Shown here one piece after another: positions 21,927-31,616 of a stretch of DNA of 41,713 nucleotides (its first letter is position 1; every line of letters starts with the position of its first letter). Source of the stretch: an uncultured Bacteroidia bacterium (GTDB lineage Bacteria; Bacteroidota; Bacteroidia; Bacteroidales; F082); NCBI GenBank assembly GCA_902799345.1, contig CADBZW010000022.1, positions 1-41,713 on the forward strand, written 5' to 3'. Both the position numbers and the translations under genes were made by a program. Below the pieces are notes generated by a model. The model saw nothing but the letters and a program-made list of their open reading frames with translations, did no database searches and was not told the DNA's origin.

Positions 21927-24900
21927 CTACTCGAAATATCCGAATCCATTCAATGCCTTCAGCATCTGGTCCACATAGTCCCACGAGGTGCTCGACCAGC
22001 GGAAGCCGAGACGATACAGCACCTGTGTCGTGTATTGGTTGTCTGCCGGAATCAAGACTGTCTTTTGCCCGTGGGCCATGTCTTGGTAGGCAATCAAGCT
22101 GGAGAGACGTTTGGCTTTTTCTGGGTCTTGCTTGGCGGTTTCCATGGCTTCGTTGAAAGCCTCGGTTTCCACCTGACTCGGTGATTGCCCCACTTGAGAC
22201 AACTCAGCCAACACATCACCGAAATGCACGTAATGGTTGTTGTAGGGGTGGAACAGGCAGCACTCCTGCGGCGTTTGAGACAACAACACGATGGCTTTTG
22301 CGGTCTCGTTGATAGGCGAGAACTCCATCGGCGAGTCAGTGATGTCGTAAGGATAGCAGCCCAACATCTGATAGACACGGATACGCCCCATTGCACTGTT
22401 GGTCTGGAAGTTGATTTGGAACTCGCCATCGGTGGAACGCGGTGCCAGGTTGCCCACACGCATCACCTTGGCATTGAGCTTATGCAAGGCTACAGCATCA
22501 AGGACAACACGCTCGGAGATGAACTTCGAATGCGAGTATTGGTTGCCGAGGTTCTGTCCGAAATAGAGTTTTTGCTCGGTGTAAACCGTATTCTCGGGCG
22601 GCATCCCATTGATGGACATGCCTCCTGTGCTATAGGTTGACACATGTATCAGCTTTGCATTATTGAGTAGGCAGAAACGCACACAATGTGCCGCACCACC
22701 CACGTTGACATCCTCAATCTCTGTACCCTTGGAGAAGTGCTTCACCACGGCAGCGCAATTGAATACGGTGTCGACTTTGCCATCCACCTTGATTTCTTGG
22801 GTCACATCGCCATTGATGACACGCAAACGGTTGCCAAACAATTCCTTATAGTTATTGCTGAAGTAGTAATACAGCATTCCTTTCAGGCGGCGTTCGGCCT
22901 TTTCCTCGTTCTCGGCTCTCACCATACACCAGATGACAGGCACATCCTCGCGGTCGATGAGTTCCTTGAGGACATGGATGCCCAAAAAGCCCGTAGCTCC
23001 AGTAAGTAACACATTCCCAATAGTTTGGCGATCGCCATTGCGGAAGGCATTGAGGGTGTTGCTTTCAAGAATATGGTTGATGGGGCCGTAGTTGTAATTA
23101 CGGGCCTCTTCGTCTTCGTCCTCGTCGATGGTGCCGCCCGTAAGGAAGTTGGCCAACATTCGTGGTGTCGGGTTGGCGAACACGTCACCATAGGCGATAT
23201 GATGACCGGCCTTGTCGGCAGCGATGATGACACGCGTCACCATAAGCGAGGTGCCTCCCAACTCGAAGAAGTTGTCAGTGGCGCCAATCTTGTCCATGGA
23301 CAGAATGTCGCTGTAAATCTTGCAGAAGAGTTTCTCGACATCGTTGATAGGCTCCACATATTCGTGGTCTTCCGCCTGAATGACAGGGGCAGGCAAGGCC
23401 TTACGGTTCACCTTCTGGTTCTGGTTCAGCGGGATATTGTCAATTTGCATGGTGGCCGCAGGAATCATGTAAGACGGCTTCTGCTGACCGATGAAAGCGT
23501 TCAGTTCCTTGATGTCCACCTTCTGGTCGCTGACAATATAAGCGGCGATGAACTTTCCACCATTCTCATAGTCAAAGGCTTGCACGGTTGCATCCTTGAT
23601 GCCGGGGAATTGTCGAATCACGGCTTCCACTTCTTTCAATTCAATGCGGAAACCGCGGATTTTCACCTGACCGTCTTTACGCCCCACGAATTGTATGTTG
23701 CCATCGGGGAGGTAACGAACAATGTCGCCGGTGCGATACACACGGCTGTGCTTCGGGTCGTCGCTGAAAGGATTCTTTATGTATGTCTCTGCAGTCTTTT
23801 CGGGACGGTTTAGGTAGCCGCGGCTCACTTGCGGTCCCGTGACCCACAACTCGCCCATGGCACCGATGGGCAATCTATTGAATTGCTTGTCAACGATATA
23901 GAGCTTTAGATTGTCCAATGGCTTGCCGATAGGGATGTCCAATTCGTAATCCTTCACCCAATAATTCGTGGTGAAAATAGTGCATTCCGTCGGGCCATAG
24001 CCGTTGTACATCTTGTAGTTGGTCGGTGGGTTGAGGGCCGATAGTTTCTCACCACCCACAGCAAAGCAACGCAAAGAATGGTTCTCGACATTAGTCGCGA
24101 ACTGGTAACCAACTTGTGTTGTTATAAATGAATGAGTTATACCATTTGAATTGAAGTAATCATTCAAATCAGGCAAGTTCAAGCGGATGTCCTCGCCGAT
24201 GATGTAGACACAAGCGCCGCAGGTGAGGGCAGGGTAGAGGTCCATCATGCAGGCATCGAAGCCGTAACTGGCATAGGCTGCTACCTTGTCGTTGGCAGTC
24301 AGGCCATAATGACTCTGGTACCAATGGCAGAAAGCCACGAGGTTGCCATGTTCGAGTTGGCAACCCTTGGGCGTGCCAGTCGAACCCGAAGTGTAAAGCA
24401 TGATGAAAAGGCTCGAAGGGGTGATGTCGGCCCTTACAGGCTCTGCGGCAGGCAGCGTGTCGATGTCTTTTGTCAACAGAACTTCACCATGGTATTCATC
24501 AACGATGGGACGCAATCCTTCATCGGCAATGAGCAGCTTGGCGCTGGCATCTTTCATCATGAAGTTCAGACGCTCGGCGGGATAACTCGGATCCAAGGGC
24601 TGATAAGCACAACCGGCTTTCAGCACGCCCAAAGATGCAATGGCCATCCACTCGCAGCGCGGAATAAGCACAGAAACCACATCTTCGTTGCCAAGTCCAT
24701 GTTTCACAAGGTAATTGGCGATACGCTCCGAAATGGCGTCCACTTCTTTGTAGGTATAATGCTTGTCGTGATACACAACTGCCATGTTATCAGGCGTTTG
24801 CTCCACTTGACGGTGGAACAGCGAAACGATGGTCTGCGTGTCGTCGTAAGGCACTTCTGTCTGGTTGAAACTGTCGAGTACAGCGGTTTGCTCGGCATCA

Positions 24901-27900
24901 AGCAAGGAAACATGTTGCAATGCCATCTCTGGCTGACGGATGAAGGCGTCAATCGCATTGCAGATCGACTGCGCCAGGCGTTGCATCAGGCTTTCGCTGT
25001 AACGGCCGTTGTCGTATTCAATGCAAACACTCGGCACACCGTCTTTCTCCTGGATGAAGAAAGCGATACGGAACTTCGGAGCGTCTAATTCAAGCGGCTC
25101 AACCTCAAGCTGTTGGCCATTGACAACATAGCGGTCGATAATCCCTAACTGGTAGGCAAACATGATTTCCGCCGAAAGGTCGTAATCCGCAGCGATTTGA
25201 GCGAAAGGATAGTTCTCGTGCCGGAGCGTCTCGTCAAAGTTCCTGCTGGTTTCATCAAGAAAGTCCATCACGGTCTGCTCGCCAATCTGCGCACTCAATG
25301 CCAATGTGTTGACGAACATCCCCACCGTGTTGCGGATGCGCAGGTCGGAACGCCCGTTGCTGATGGTGGTGATGCAAACCTGCTCATTGTTGGTGAAACG
25401 TGACAATGAATAGAACACCGCCGCCAAAGTGAGGTGGGCAGGAGAGAGGTTGTGTTGCTTGCAGAAAGCTTCCATCGCATTGAAATTCAATGCACTGTAT
25501 ACTGAGCTGGTCGAACCTTGCTCCAGCGGGTTGGTCAGGTCGGAGGGCACTTCGGTGACACCTTCCAACTTGCCCAAACGTCCGTTGAAGAAGTCTTTGG
25601 CCTCGGTATGGCTCTGGCTATTTTCGGTGGCTTTCTCGTCAGCAACGAAATCGGCATAGCTGATAGCTTCGGCTTCGATTTCTTGGCTGTTCATGAGTTC
25701 GCACAACTGGCTCAGGAACACGTCAAGGGAGCCACCGTCGAAAATCAAATGGTGGACATCGGCCAAGAGATAAACTTGTTTCTCGGTTTCGACGATTTCC
25801 ATGCGGTACAACGGCCCTTGTTTCAGATTGAATGGCTTAACAAACTCCGATTTGTATTTTTCCAATTCCGTTTCACCTAACTCACTCTGTTTGATAACGA
25901 TAGGCTGGTTAACTTCAACGATTTGTACAACATTGCTTCCTTCGCTTCCAAAATGCACCTGGAACTGCGGATGTGCCTTGATGACGGTTTCCACACATTT
26001 TTTAAGTAATTGTGTGTCAGTTTCTTTCGGAAAACGGATAAGCGACGGGATGTTATAAAGCGTGGTGGAAGGCTGCTTGACACATTCCACATAAACGCCC
26101 ATCTGCGCATACGACAACGGAAAATTGTTCGTGTCGGTATGGGTCTCGTTTTTAACTGTTTCTTTTTCAGCGTCTTCACTCATCATCTTGGCCAAAATCT
26201 CGTTCTCGATGGTCTGCAAAGTGCCCGTCTTGGCCAGCGACTTCGCTTCGAGGGTGACACCGAATCGCTTGTTGATCTGAATCGCCAGCTTGATGGCCAT
26301 GATGGAGGTGAGGCCGACATAGCCCAGCACCGTCGTCACACCGAAGTCCTCGGTGTTGATAATCTTTGCAATGATGCCATGGATTTCCTGCTCCAACACA
26401 TTCATCGGCACCTCTCTAAACTCTAAACTTTCAACACCCAACTGTTTCTCGGGTTTTGGCAGCGATTTTTTATCGACTTTGCCGTTCGGATTGAGCGGTA
26501 TCTTGTCGATTTGCATCGTCACGGCTGGCACCATATAGGGCGGTTTTTCATCCATGATGAAAGTGTTAAGTTTCTGGATGTCAACGGTATCGTCGGAAAC
26601 TATATAGGCAGCGATGAACTTGCCGCCACCTTCTTCGTCGAAGGCCTGCACGGTCACATCCTTGATGCCCGTGAACTGCCTGATGACGGCCTCCACTTCT
26701 TTCAACTCAACACGGAAACCACGGATTTTCACCTGGCCGTCCTTGCGCCCAACAAATTCGATGTCGCCCGAAGGCAAATACCGCACAATGTCGCCCGTGC
26801 GGTAAACCCGATGGTATTTCTCCCCCTTATCGAACGGGTTTTCAAGGTAGACCTCAGCGGTCTTTTCGGGACGGTTGAGGTAGCCTCGCGTCACCTGTGG
26901 ACTAGCCACCCACAACTCGCCATTGGCACCCACAGGCAATCGATGTCCTTGTTTATCAACGATATAACACTTGATGTTACGTTGCGCCTTGCCAATCGGG
27001 ATATTCTTGCGTTCCTCGGTCACGTCGAAGTTGGTGACATAGCAGATGGCTTCCGAAGGACCGTAGCCATTGGCGATCACATAATGCTGCGGCGGCACCA
27101 TCGAAGGTAGTTTCTCGCCACCCGTCAGCAGGCGTTGCAGCGACTTACACTCAAAGTTGGTCGCAAACTGGTAGGCCACTTGCGTTGTCATGAAAGAATG
27201 GGTGATGCCATTTTGCTCGAAATAGTCGTTCAAAGCCATCAAGTCGAGGCGGATTTCCTCGGGAATGATGTGCAACTCGGCGCCAATGGTCAGACTACCG
27301 AACAATTCCTCAATCGAGGCATCGAAACCGAAGCTGGCGTATGCGGCAATCTTGCTTTGCTCAGTAATGTTGTGACACGCTTGATGCATCAAGCAGAATG
27401 CCACCACGTTACGATGCTCTATTTGACAACCTTTGGGAACTCCAGTAGTGCCCGAAGTGTAGATCATCGTCATCAGGCTGTGTGCCGTTGGAGGACCGAT
27501 TTGCACATCGGCTTCGACGCTTTGGTTAAGCTCTCGGGTGAGCAATACTTCACCTTTGTAAAATTCCACAAGCGGAAGCAGTTTTTCATCGGCAATGAGC
27601 ATTTTTGTACCTGAATCTTGAACCATAAACTCCAGACGCTCTTTGGGATAGGAGGGATCCAAAGGCTGGTAGGCGCAGCCGGCTTTCAGCACGCCGAGAG
27701 AGGCAATGGCCATCCATTCGCAACGCGGAATCAAGACGGCAACCACATCTTCGCTGCCCAAACCATTTGCCGCCAATCTTTTTGCAATGTTGTCGCTCAG
27801 TTCGTCAAGTTCGCGATAGGTATACGTCTTGTCCTTGTAAACCACCGCCGTCTTGTCGGGATGAAGCTCGGCTTGCTTCTTGAACAATGAGACGATGGTT

Positions 27901-29198
27901 TGCGTTTCGTCGTAGTCGACATCGGTTTCATTGAACTTGTCAAGGAGCTTTAATTGATCATCAGAAACATTCTGTATGTCTTTGAGTTGCAAGTTCAAAT
28001 CCATCATATGCGTCAGGATGGTTTCGTAGCTTGCAATAAACTGGTTGATGAGCGCCTCGGAGTAACGATGTGCATGGTAGGAAAGCACAATCCTATAGCC
28101 TTCAGCTTGTTGGAAGACCTGTATTTCGATAGGCTCGTTTGTTGAGTTATCAAATAGCGGTTCAATCTTTATCGGGTAACCACCGATGCTGGCTTCATTG
28201 TAAAGTTTCCCTTGATACACAAACATTTGATGCGTCTGCGTACCTTGTTCGCTGCAAAAGTCGGCGAAAGAATAAAGGTTGTGCTGTCGTGCGCCTTCCG
28301 AAGTCAGTTTGCCCTGTTCGAACAGGTCGCCCACGGTCATCTCGCCATTTAGTCGATACAAAGCTGGCAAAGTGCGTACATACATGCCGAAGATGTGATT
28401 CAAGCGTTGGTCGTTGCGCCCGTGCCAAATGGTGGAAAACAGCACTTGTTCGTCACCCGTGTAGCGCGACAGAAGAAGTGCAAACGCAGAACTGAAGAAG
28501 TTGCTCTGTTTCACGCTATTATCCTTGCAAAAACGGTCGATGGCGGCTGCATCCACATTCAAGATTCTCTCGATGGTGTGGCTGCGGAATTCGTTTTCTT
28601 CGAGGTCGGGGAGGAGTGAGGTGTCCACATCATCGCAAACGAAATGGTCCTGATACCATTTTTGGTCGGCTTTCCAAGCCTCGTCTTGCCTCAACTCGTG
28701 CTCTTCGATGGCATATTCAATGGATGAAAACTCCTCAACATCAAGGCGAAAGCCTTGATATGCCTTATCGATGTCTTGCAGCATTGTGGTGAACGATGCC
28801 CCGTCGAAAACAACATGATGGAACTGGAAATAAATGAAATTGCCCTCTTTTGCCTTCAACAATTTGAAATATAACAACTTTTCTCCTTCGAACCCCATCG
28901 GTTTCAGCAATTTGGGCTTCTCTTGTTCGATGCTGTCAATCTCATCAATGTCAATTTCAAACGCCTGGTTGTCAATGTATTGTTCTGGAACGCCTTCCTC
29001 ATTCACCTTCACGCGACAGTTGGCGTAGGGGTGCGCTGCGAGCATTTCCAAGATGGCTTTCCGAAGGCGTTCAAGGTCGATTTCCTTGTTTACATGAAAA
29101 AGATAAGGAATGTTATATACTTTGTTTTCAGTGCTTTGCATGCATTCGGCGTAAATGCCGACTTGCGATTGTGATAAAGGTGCGGTTTGAGCTTTCAT
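21927..29198 (-). CDS. Two-module non-ribosomal peptide synthetase with terminal reductase (C-A-T-C-A-T-R)
   Basis: 2423 residues. C1 (~1-425) has HHVVFDG at 127-133. A1 (~430-920) has YTSGTTGVPKG (580-590), FDAS (625-628) and Lys907. T1 (~930-1003) has GLTS with Ser965 as the pantetheine site. C2 (~1025-1440) has HHLIFDG (1149-1155). A2 (~1450-1940) has YTSGSTGTPKG and FDAC (1647-1650). T2 (~1948-2022) has GGTSL with Ser1984. R (~2060-2423) has GATGFLG (2067-2073), Tyr2221 and Lys2225. Read against PheA, pocket residues are D-A-E-F-L-G-G-C-Y-K for A1 and D-A-M-F-A-G-G-I-F-K for A2, which point to neutral alpha-amino acids without naming them. Release by the reductase would give an aldehyde, N-acylated if C1 is a starter. 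It begins 11 nt after an outer-membrane channel gene. Confidence 0.93.
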   Translation of the reverse strand: MKAQTAPLSQSQVGIYAECMQSTENKVYNIPYLFHVNKEIDLERLRKAILEMLAAHPYANCRVKVNEEGVPEQYIDNQAFEIDIDEIDSIEQEKPKLLKPMGFEGEKLLYFKLLKAKEGNFIYFQFHHVVFDGASFTTMLQDIDKAYQGFRLDVEEFSSIEYAIEEHELRQDEAWKADQKWYQDHFVCDDVDTSLLPDLEENEFRSHTIERILNVDAAAIDRFCKDNSVKQSNFFSSAFALLLSRYTGDEQVLFSTIWHGRNDQRLNHIFGMYVRTLPALYRLNGEMTVGDLFEQGKLTSEGARQHNLYSFADFCSEQGTQTHQMFVYQGKLYNEASIGGYPIKIEPLFDNSTNEPIEIQVFQQAEGYRIVLSYHAHRYSEALINQFIASYETILTHMMDLNLQLKDIQNVSDDQLKLLDKFNETDVDYDETQTIVSLFKKQAELHPDKTAVVYKDKTYTYRELDELSDNIAKRLAANGLGSEDVVAVLIPRCEWMAIASLGVLKAGCAYQPLDPSYPKERLEFMVQDSGTKMLIADEKLLPLVEFYKGEVLLTRELNQSVEADVQIGPPTAHSLMTMIYTSGTTGVPKGCQIEHRNVVAFCLMHQACHNITEQSKIAAYASFGFDASIEELFGSLTIGAELHIIPEEIRLDLMALNDYFEQNGITHSFMTTQVAYQFATNFECKSLQRLLTGGEKLPSMVPPQHYVIANGYGPSEAICYVTNFDVTEERKNIPIGKAQRNIKCYIVDKQGHRLPVGANGELWVASPQVTRGYLNRPEKTAEVYLENPFDKGEKYHRVYRTGDIVRYLPSGDIEFVGRKDGQVKIRGFRVELKEVEAVIRQFTGIKDVTVQAFDEEGGGKFIAAYIVSDDTVDIQKLNTFIMDEKPPYMVPAVTMQIDKIPLNPNGKVDKKSLPKPEKQLGVESLEFREVPMNVLEQEIHGIIAKIINTEDFGVTTVLGYVGLTSIMAIKLAIQINKRFGVTLEAKSLAKTGTLQTIENEILAKMMSEDAEKETVKNETHTDTNNFPLSYAQMGVYVECVKQPSTTLYNIPSLIRFPKETDTQLLKKCVETVIKAHPQFQVHFGSEGSNVVQIVEVNQPIVIKQSELGETELEKYKSEFVKPFNLKQGPLYRMEIVETEKQVYLLADVHHLIFDGGSLDVFLSQLCELMNSQEIEAEAISYADFVADEKATENSQSHTEAKDFFNGRLGKLEGVTEVPSDLTNPLEQGSTSSVYSALNFNAMEAFCKQHNLSPAHLTLAAVFYSLSRFTNNEQVCITTISNGRSDLRIRNTVGMFVNTLALSAQIGEQTVMDFLDETSRNFDETLRHENYPFAQIAADYDLSAEIMFAYQLGIIDRYVVNGQQLEVEPLELDAPKFRIAFFIQEKDGVPSVCIEYDNGRYSESLMQRLAQSICNAIDAFIRQPEMALQHVSLLDAEQTAVLDSFNQTEVPYDDTQTIVSLFHRQVEQTPDNMAVVYHDKHYTYKEVDAISERIANYLVKHGLGNEDVVSVLIPRCEWMAIASLGVLKAGCAYQPLDPSYPAERLNFMMKDASAKLLIADEGLRPIVDEYHGEVLLTKDIDTLPAAEPVRADITPSSLFIMLYTSGSTGTPKGCQLEHGNLVAFCHWYQSHYGLTANDKVAAYASYGFDACMMDLYPALTCGACVYIIGEDIRLNLPDLNDYFNSNGITHSFITTQVGYQFATNVENHSLRCFAVGGEKLSALNPPTNYKMYNGYGPTECTIFTTNYWVKDYELDIPIGKPLDNLKLYIVDKQFNRLPIGAMGELWVTGPQVSRGYLNRPEKTAETYIKNPFSDDPKHSRVYRTGDIVRYLPDGNIQFVGRKDGQVKIRGFRIELKEVEAVIRQFPGIKDATVQAFDYENGGKFIAAYIVSDQKVDIKELNAFIGQQKPSYMIPAATMQIDNIPLNQNQKVNRKALPAPVIQAEDHEYVEPINDVEKLFCKIYSDILSMDKIGATDNFFELGGTSLMVTRVIIAADKAGHHIAYGDVFANPTPRMLANFLTGGTIDEDEDEEARNYNYGPINHILESNTLNAFRNGDRQTIGNVLLTGATGFLGIHVLKELIDREDVPVIWCMVRAENEEKAERRLKGMLYYYFSNNYKELFGNRLRVINGDVTQEIKVDGKVDTVFNCAAVVKHFSKGTEIEDVNVGGAAHCVRFCLLNNAKLIHVSTYSTGGMSINGMPPENTVYTEQKLYFGQNLGNQYSHSKFISERVVLDAVALHKLNAKVMRVGNLAPRSTDGEFQINFQTNSAMGRIRVYQMLGCYPYDITDSPMEFSPINETAKAIVLLSQTPQECCLFHPYNNHYVHFGDVLAELSQVGQSPSQVETEAFNEAMETAKQDPEKAKRLSSLIAYQDMAHGQKTVLIPADNQYTTQVLYRLGFRWSSTSWDYVDQMLKALNGFGYFE

Positions 29199-29209
29199 AT
29201 ATTATTTTT

Positions 29210-30538
29210 TTATTTCTTGTCTTGCCAAGTGGTTGTATATATTTTCGGTGTTATGGACAGCATCAGCCATCCCCAGCGCATCCTTCGCGTTTCCTCAAGT
29301 TGCTGAAGGATGGCCATGGTCTCCGTGCCCATCAGGTAAGAGAAGCCCGCCGACAGCTTGACGAAATCGGAAAAGGCATAGCTGGCCCTGATTTCGAAAT
29401 CGTGGCCGAGGCTCTTTGATGGGACGTAATCCAGATTGGTTGCAATGGCGAAATAATGGTACGAAAGGTTGATGTTCAGTTTCTTGACGGGGTTGACCGT
29501 GCCACCGACAAAGAGGTTTTGAAGGCCAGGCGTGAAGTTGCCGACAAAACTGTCGAGGTAGAAAAAGTCCATCGCGCCATAAAAGTCGTGGTGCGAGCCA
29601 TAAATGGAATTGAAGCCTCGGATGGTGTCGTGGAAAACCATGCCAAAAGCGCCGTGGGGAGGCAATGCGAAATACTTGTCGCCGCTCAAATAGTCGTAGC
29701 CGGCATAAACGGAGAAAATGTCGTTGGGCGTGAATTGCACTTTTGCGTTACCCATGAATGCGCTTATCGGAATGCCGTCTTCTTGCCTGCCCATCTGGTA
29801 ATAGAAAGAACCCGTCACAGCCCAATGCTTTGGCGTGAACGAAAGGTAGGTTCCGAGCAGTTGCTGGTAATAAGTCTTAGGGTGTTCTGAATCGGTGCTT
29901 TGCATTCCCACGTTCATGAAGAGCAATGACCCGCCGAACAACGAACTGGGCGTATCATAATGATACCAAAGTGTTTGCATCGACTTGTGGGGCTGGATGC
30001 CGTCGGAATAATAAGTGTTGCCTGTGTCAGGGTTGTCGGCATTCTGGTTGTAGGCAAGGATAAGGTGAACCTTGTGTCCGTGGCCTTCGTAGCCGAACTT
30101 CAGCACGTCGTGGGTGGGGGCGGTCATCGTCCAGTCGTCATAACCCAAGATGCGCTCGTCGTCGTAATTCAGGATCTGACGACCGATTTTGGCAAAAAAA
30201 CCATTTTTCGATTTCACCAAAGCCCAGGCTTCGGCAAGGCTCAAGCCTCCGCCTGCGGCTTGTCCCCAAACACCAGCTTGTTTGGGCGAAAGATGCAGTT
30301 CGAGCCACGAACGCTTGTAGTCGAAATCCAGCTGATACGAACCCAAAATGAAATTGGCGATGCGGTCGTTATCGAGGCTGTCGGCCTTGAACCCGCCATA
30401 ACGCAACTCGCCACGGGTATTCAATTTGGCACTGATGCTAAACTCGTTGTCGGCTTCCTGCCCATACACACCGACTGAAACCACCAGTGTAAATAAAAGC
30501 AACGAAAGCCTTGGCAATCTTAAGTTTGAAACTTTCAT
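29210..30538 (-). CDS. AlgE-like outer-membrane beta-barrel channel
   Basis: 442 residues with a signal peptide (SLLLFTLVVSVGVYGQ). The mature chain alternates polar and aromatic residues as in a beta-barrel, with the alginate-export pattern: RGELRYGGF, SWLELHLSPKQAGVWGQ, FAKIGRQILNYDDERILG and ILAYNQNADNPDTGNTYY. The end is a weak strand followed by QDKK. AlgE-type channels move charged sugars or other small molecules across the outer membrane; no polysaccharide genes are near. It starts 10 nt after the STAS gene and stops 11 nt before the NRPS start, so export of the NRPS product is a fair guess. Confidence 0.75.
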   Translation of the reverse strand: MKVSNLRLPRLSLLLFTLVVSVGVYGQEADNEFSISAKLNTRGELRYGGFKADSLDNDRIANFILGSYQLDFDYKRSWLELHLSPKQAGVWGQAAGGGLSLAEAWALVKSKNGFFAKIGRQILNYDDERILGYDDWTMTAPTHDVLKFGYEGHGHKVHLILAYNQNADNPDTGNTYYSDGIQPHKSMQTLWYHYDTPSSLFGGSLLFMNVGMQSTDSEHPKTYYQQLLGTYLSFTPKHWAVTGSFYYQMGRQEDGIPISAFMGNAKVQFTPNDIFSVYAGYDYLSGDKYFALPPHGAFGMVFHDTIRGFNSIYGSHHDFYGAMDFFYLDSFVGNFTPGLQNLFVGGTVNPVKKLNINLSYHYFAIATNLDYVPSKSLGHDFEIRASYAFSDFVKLSAGFSYLMGTETMAILQQLEETRRMRWGWLMLSITPKIYTTTWQDKK

Positions 30539-30548
30539 AGGATTGGGG

Positions 30549-30851
30549 TTATTCTATGTTGAAAAGGTCGATAAAGCCCGTCATCTTGAAGACATCCTTG
30601 ATTTCGTCGTTCAAGCTCTTCAAAACGACCTTGTTGCCATTGGCTTTGGCGCTTTTCAGCAAACCCAAAAGGATGCGCAAACCGCTGGAAGCGATGTATT
30701 CCAATTGGCTACAATCGATGGTGATGTCTTTGCCGTTCACATCATGAAGTGGCTTCATGGCTTCTTCGACTTCGATGGCGTGGGCGGTGTCGAGTTCGCC
30801 CTCAAGGGAAACGATGTATTTCCCGTCTGTTTCCGTGATGATGGTGTTCAT
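30549..30851 (-). CDS. STAS-domain anti-anti-sigma factor
   Basis: 100 residues, a single STAS domain: VSLEGELDTAHAIEVEEAM early, then DCSQLEYIASSGLRILLGLL, where Ser55/Ser56 mark the phosphorylation site of SpoIIAA/RsbV-type switches. When dephosphorylated such proteins bind an anti-sigma kinase. It is the first gene of a tight operon with the AlgE-like channel and the NRPS. A PP2C phosphatase fused to an HATPase is encoded two genes upstream on the same strand, the likely partner. Confidence 0.88.
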   Translation of the reverse strand: MNTIITETDGKYIVSLEGELDTAHAIEVEEAMKPLHDVNGKDITIDCSQLEYIASSGLRILLGLLKSAKANGNKVVLKSLNDEIKDVFKMTGFIDLFNIE

Positions 30852-30877
30852 GTGTTAGTATAATATTGAATAAAGCG

Positions 30878-30885
30878 CAAAAATA
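30878..30885 (-). promoter_or_regulatory. -7 box TATTTTTG before the STAS-channel-NRPS operon
   Basis: On the minus strand TATTTTTGCGC lies 26 nt before the STAS start. No other promoter-like box is visible between it and the NRPS, so it would drive all three genes. Confidence 0.5.
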
Positions 30886-30909
30886 ATAATAATTACACAC
30901 TCTGCAAAA

Positions 30910-30944
30910 AAAGAAAAAAACCGCCCTAAAAAGTAGAGCGGCTT
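30910..30944 (-). terminator. Rho-independent terminator of the lipoprotein gene
   Basis: On the minus strand CCGCTCTA and TAGGGCGG (one mismatch) form a stem, followed by a T-run. It separates the lipoprotein gene from the STAS operon. Confidence 0.75.
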
Positions 30945-30970
30945 TTCTTTTCTATGACATACACACTGTT

Positions 30971-31492
30971 TTAAAGCTCTTTAGAAGTTGAGAAATTGAG
31001 AATTCTCGAACCTTGTTGAATAGCATCCAGGAATTTTTGCTTTGTACGGAAATAGTCGAAGAAGAAATCGTTCGAGACTACAGCTTGGCCAACACTCGGG
31101 GTAACTGTGATTTGCGGGAACTTCACAAAGTTGATGTCGGTTTCAGGAAGTTGGGCTTCATCATAGCTGACTGTGCCTTCCAATTTCGCCGTGAATGGCT
31201 TCTTGATGTTGTCGACAGTCACCGACCAAGGGGCGGTAACATTTTTCACTTCGACGGTGTTACCTTCTGCATTAACGTATGAGACATCAAAAGTGCAGCC
31301 TGGCAACACGCTGAATGTACTACCGGTTGAGACTTGAGCGGTTTCCAGAAGCTCATACTTCACTGAATAGACAACCTCTGTTGCCGGGGTTTCACCATTG
31401 TTACCGTTGTTGTTCTGGTCGTCTTTTTTGCAACCTGTCAGCATCATGCCACCAACAAGCAAGGCGGCGAGCAAAAATGTTACTTTCTTCAT
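30971..31492 (-). CDS. Bacteroidota lipoprotein of unknown function
   Basis: 173 residues. The lipoprotein signal MKKVTFLLAALLVGGMMLTG ends in the lipobox Cys21, followed by KKDDQNNNGNNGET, a typical surface-export-like acidic/Asn linker. The body is beta-rich (VVYSVKYELLETAQVSTGST, APWSVTVDNIKKPFTAKLEG) with no recognised motif. It has its own -7 box upstream and a terminator downstream, so it is a single-gene unit lying between the phosphatase and STAS genes. Confidence 0.8.
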   Translation of the reverse strand: MKKVTFLLAALLVGGMMLTGCKKDDQNNNGNNGETPATEVVYSVKYELLETAQVSTGSTFSVLPGCTFDVSYVNAEGNTVEVKNVTAPWSVTVDNIKKPFTAKLEGTVSYDEAQLPETDINFVKFPQITVTPSVGQAVVSNDFFFDYFRTKQKFLDAIQQGSRILNFSTSKEL

Positions 31493-31531
31493 TTTCTAAA
31501 ATTTTATGGTTAATAATTGATTATGAGAATA

Positions 31532-31539
31532 CAAAAATA
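31532..31539 (-). promoter_or_regulatory. -7 box TATTTTTG before the lipoprotein gene
   Basis: On the minus strand TATTTTTG lies ~40 nt before the lipoprotein start at 31492. Confidence 0.45.
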
Positions 31540-31616
31540 GGAAAAAAGAGGAAACTAAGGGCGAAAAAAAGCAAAAAATTATAATACAAGCATACACAAA
31601 CATAACTATCAACCAG

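Noticed and set aside
23025-23813. Long plus-strand frames opposite the NRPS, such as this one of 262 codons
   Set aside because: They lie wholly within NRPS coding sequence and have no recognisable features.
30999-31008. GAGAATTCTC in the lipoprotein gene as another member of the GAATTC palindrome family
   Set aside because: Only 10 bp, with core AGAATTCT instead of CGAATTCG, and no pairing beyond. Other GAATTC sites in the window are also not extended.
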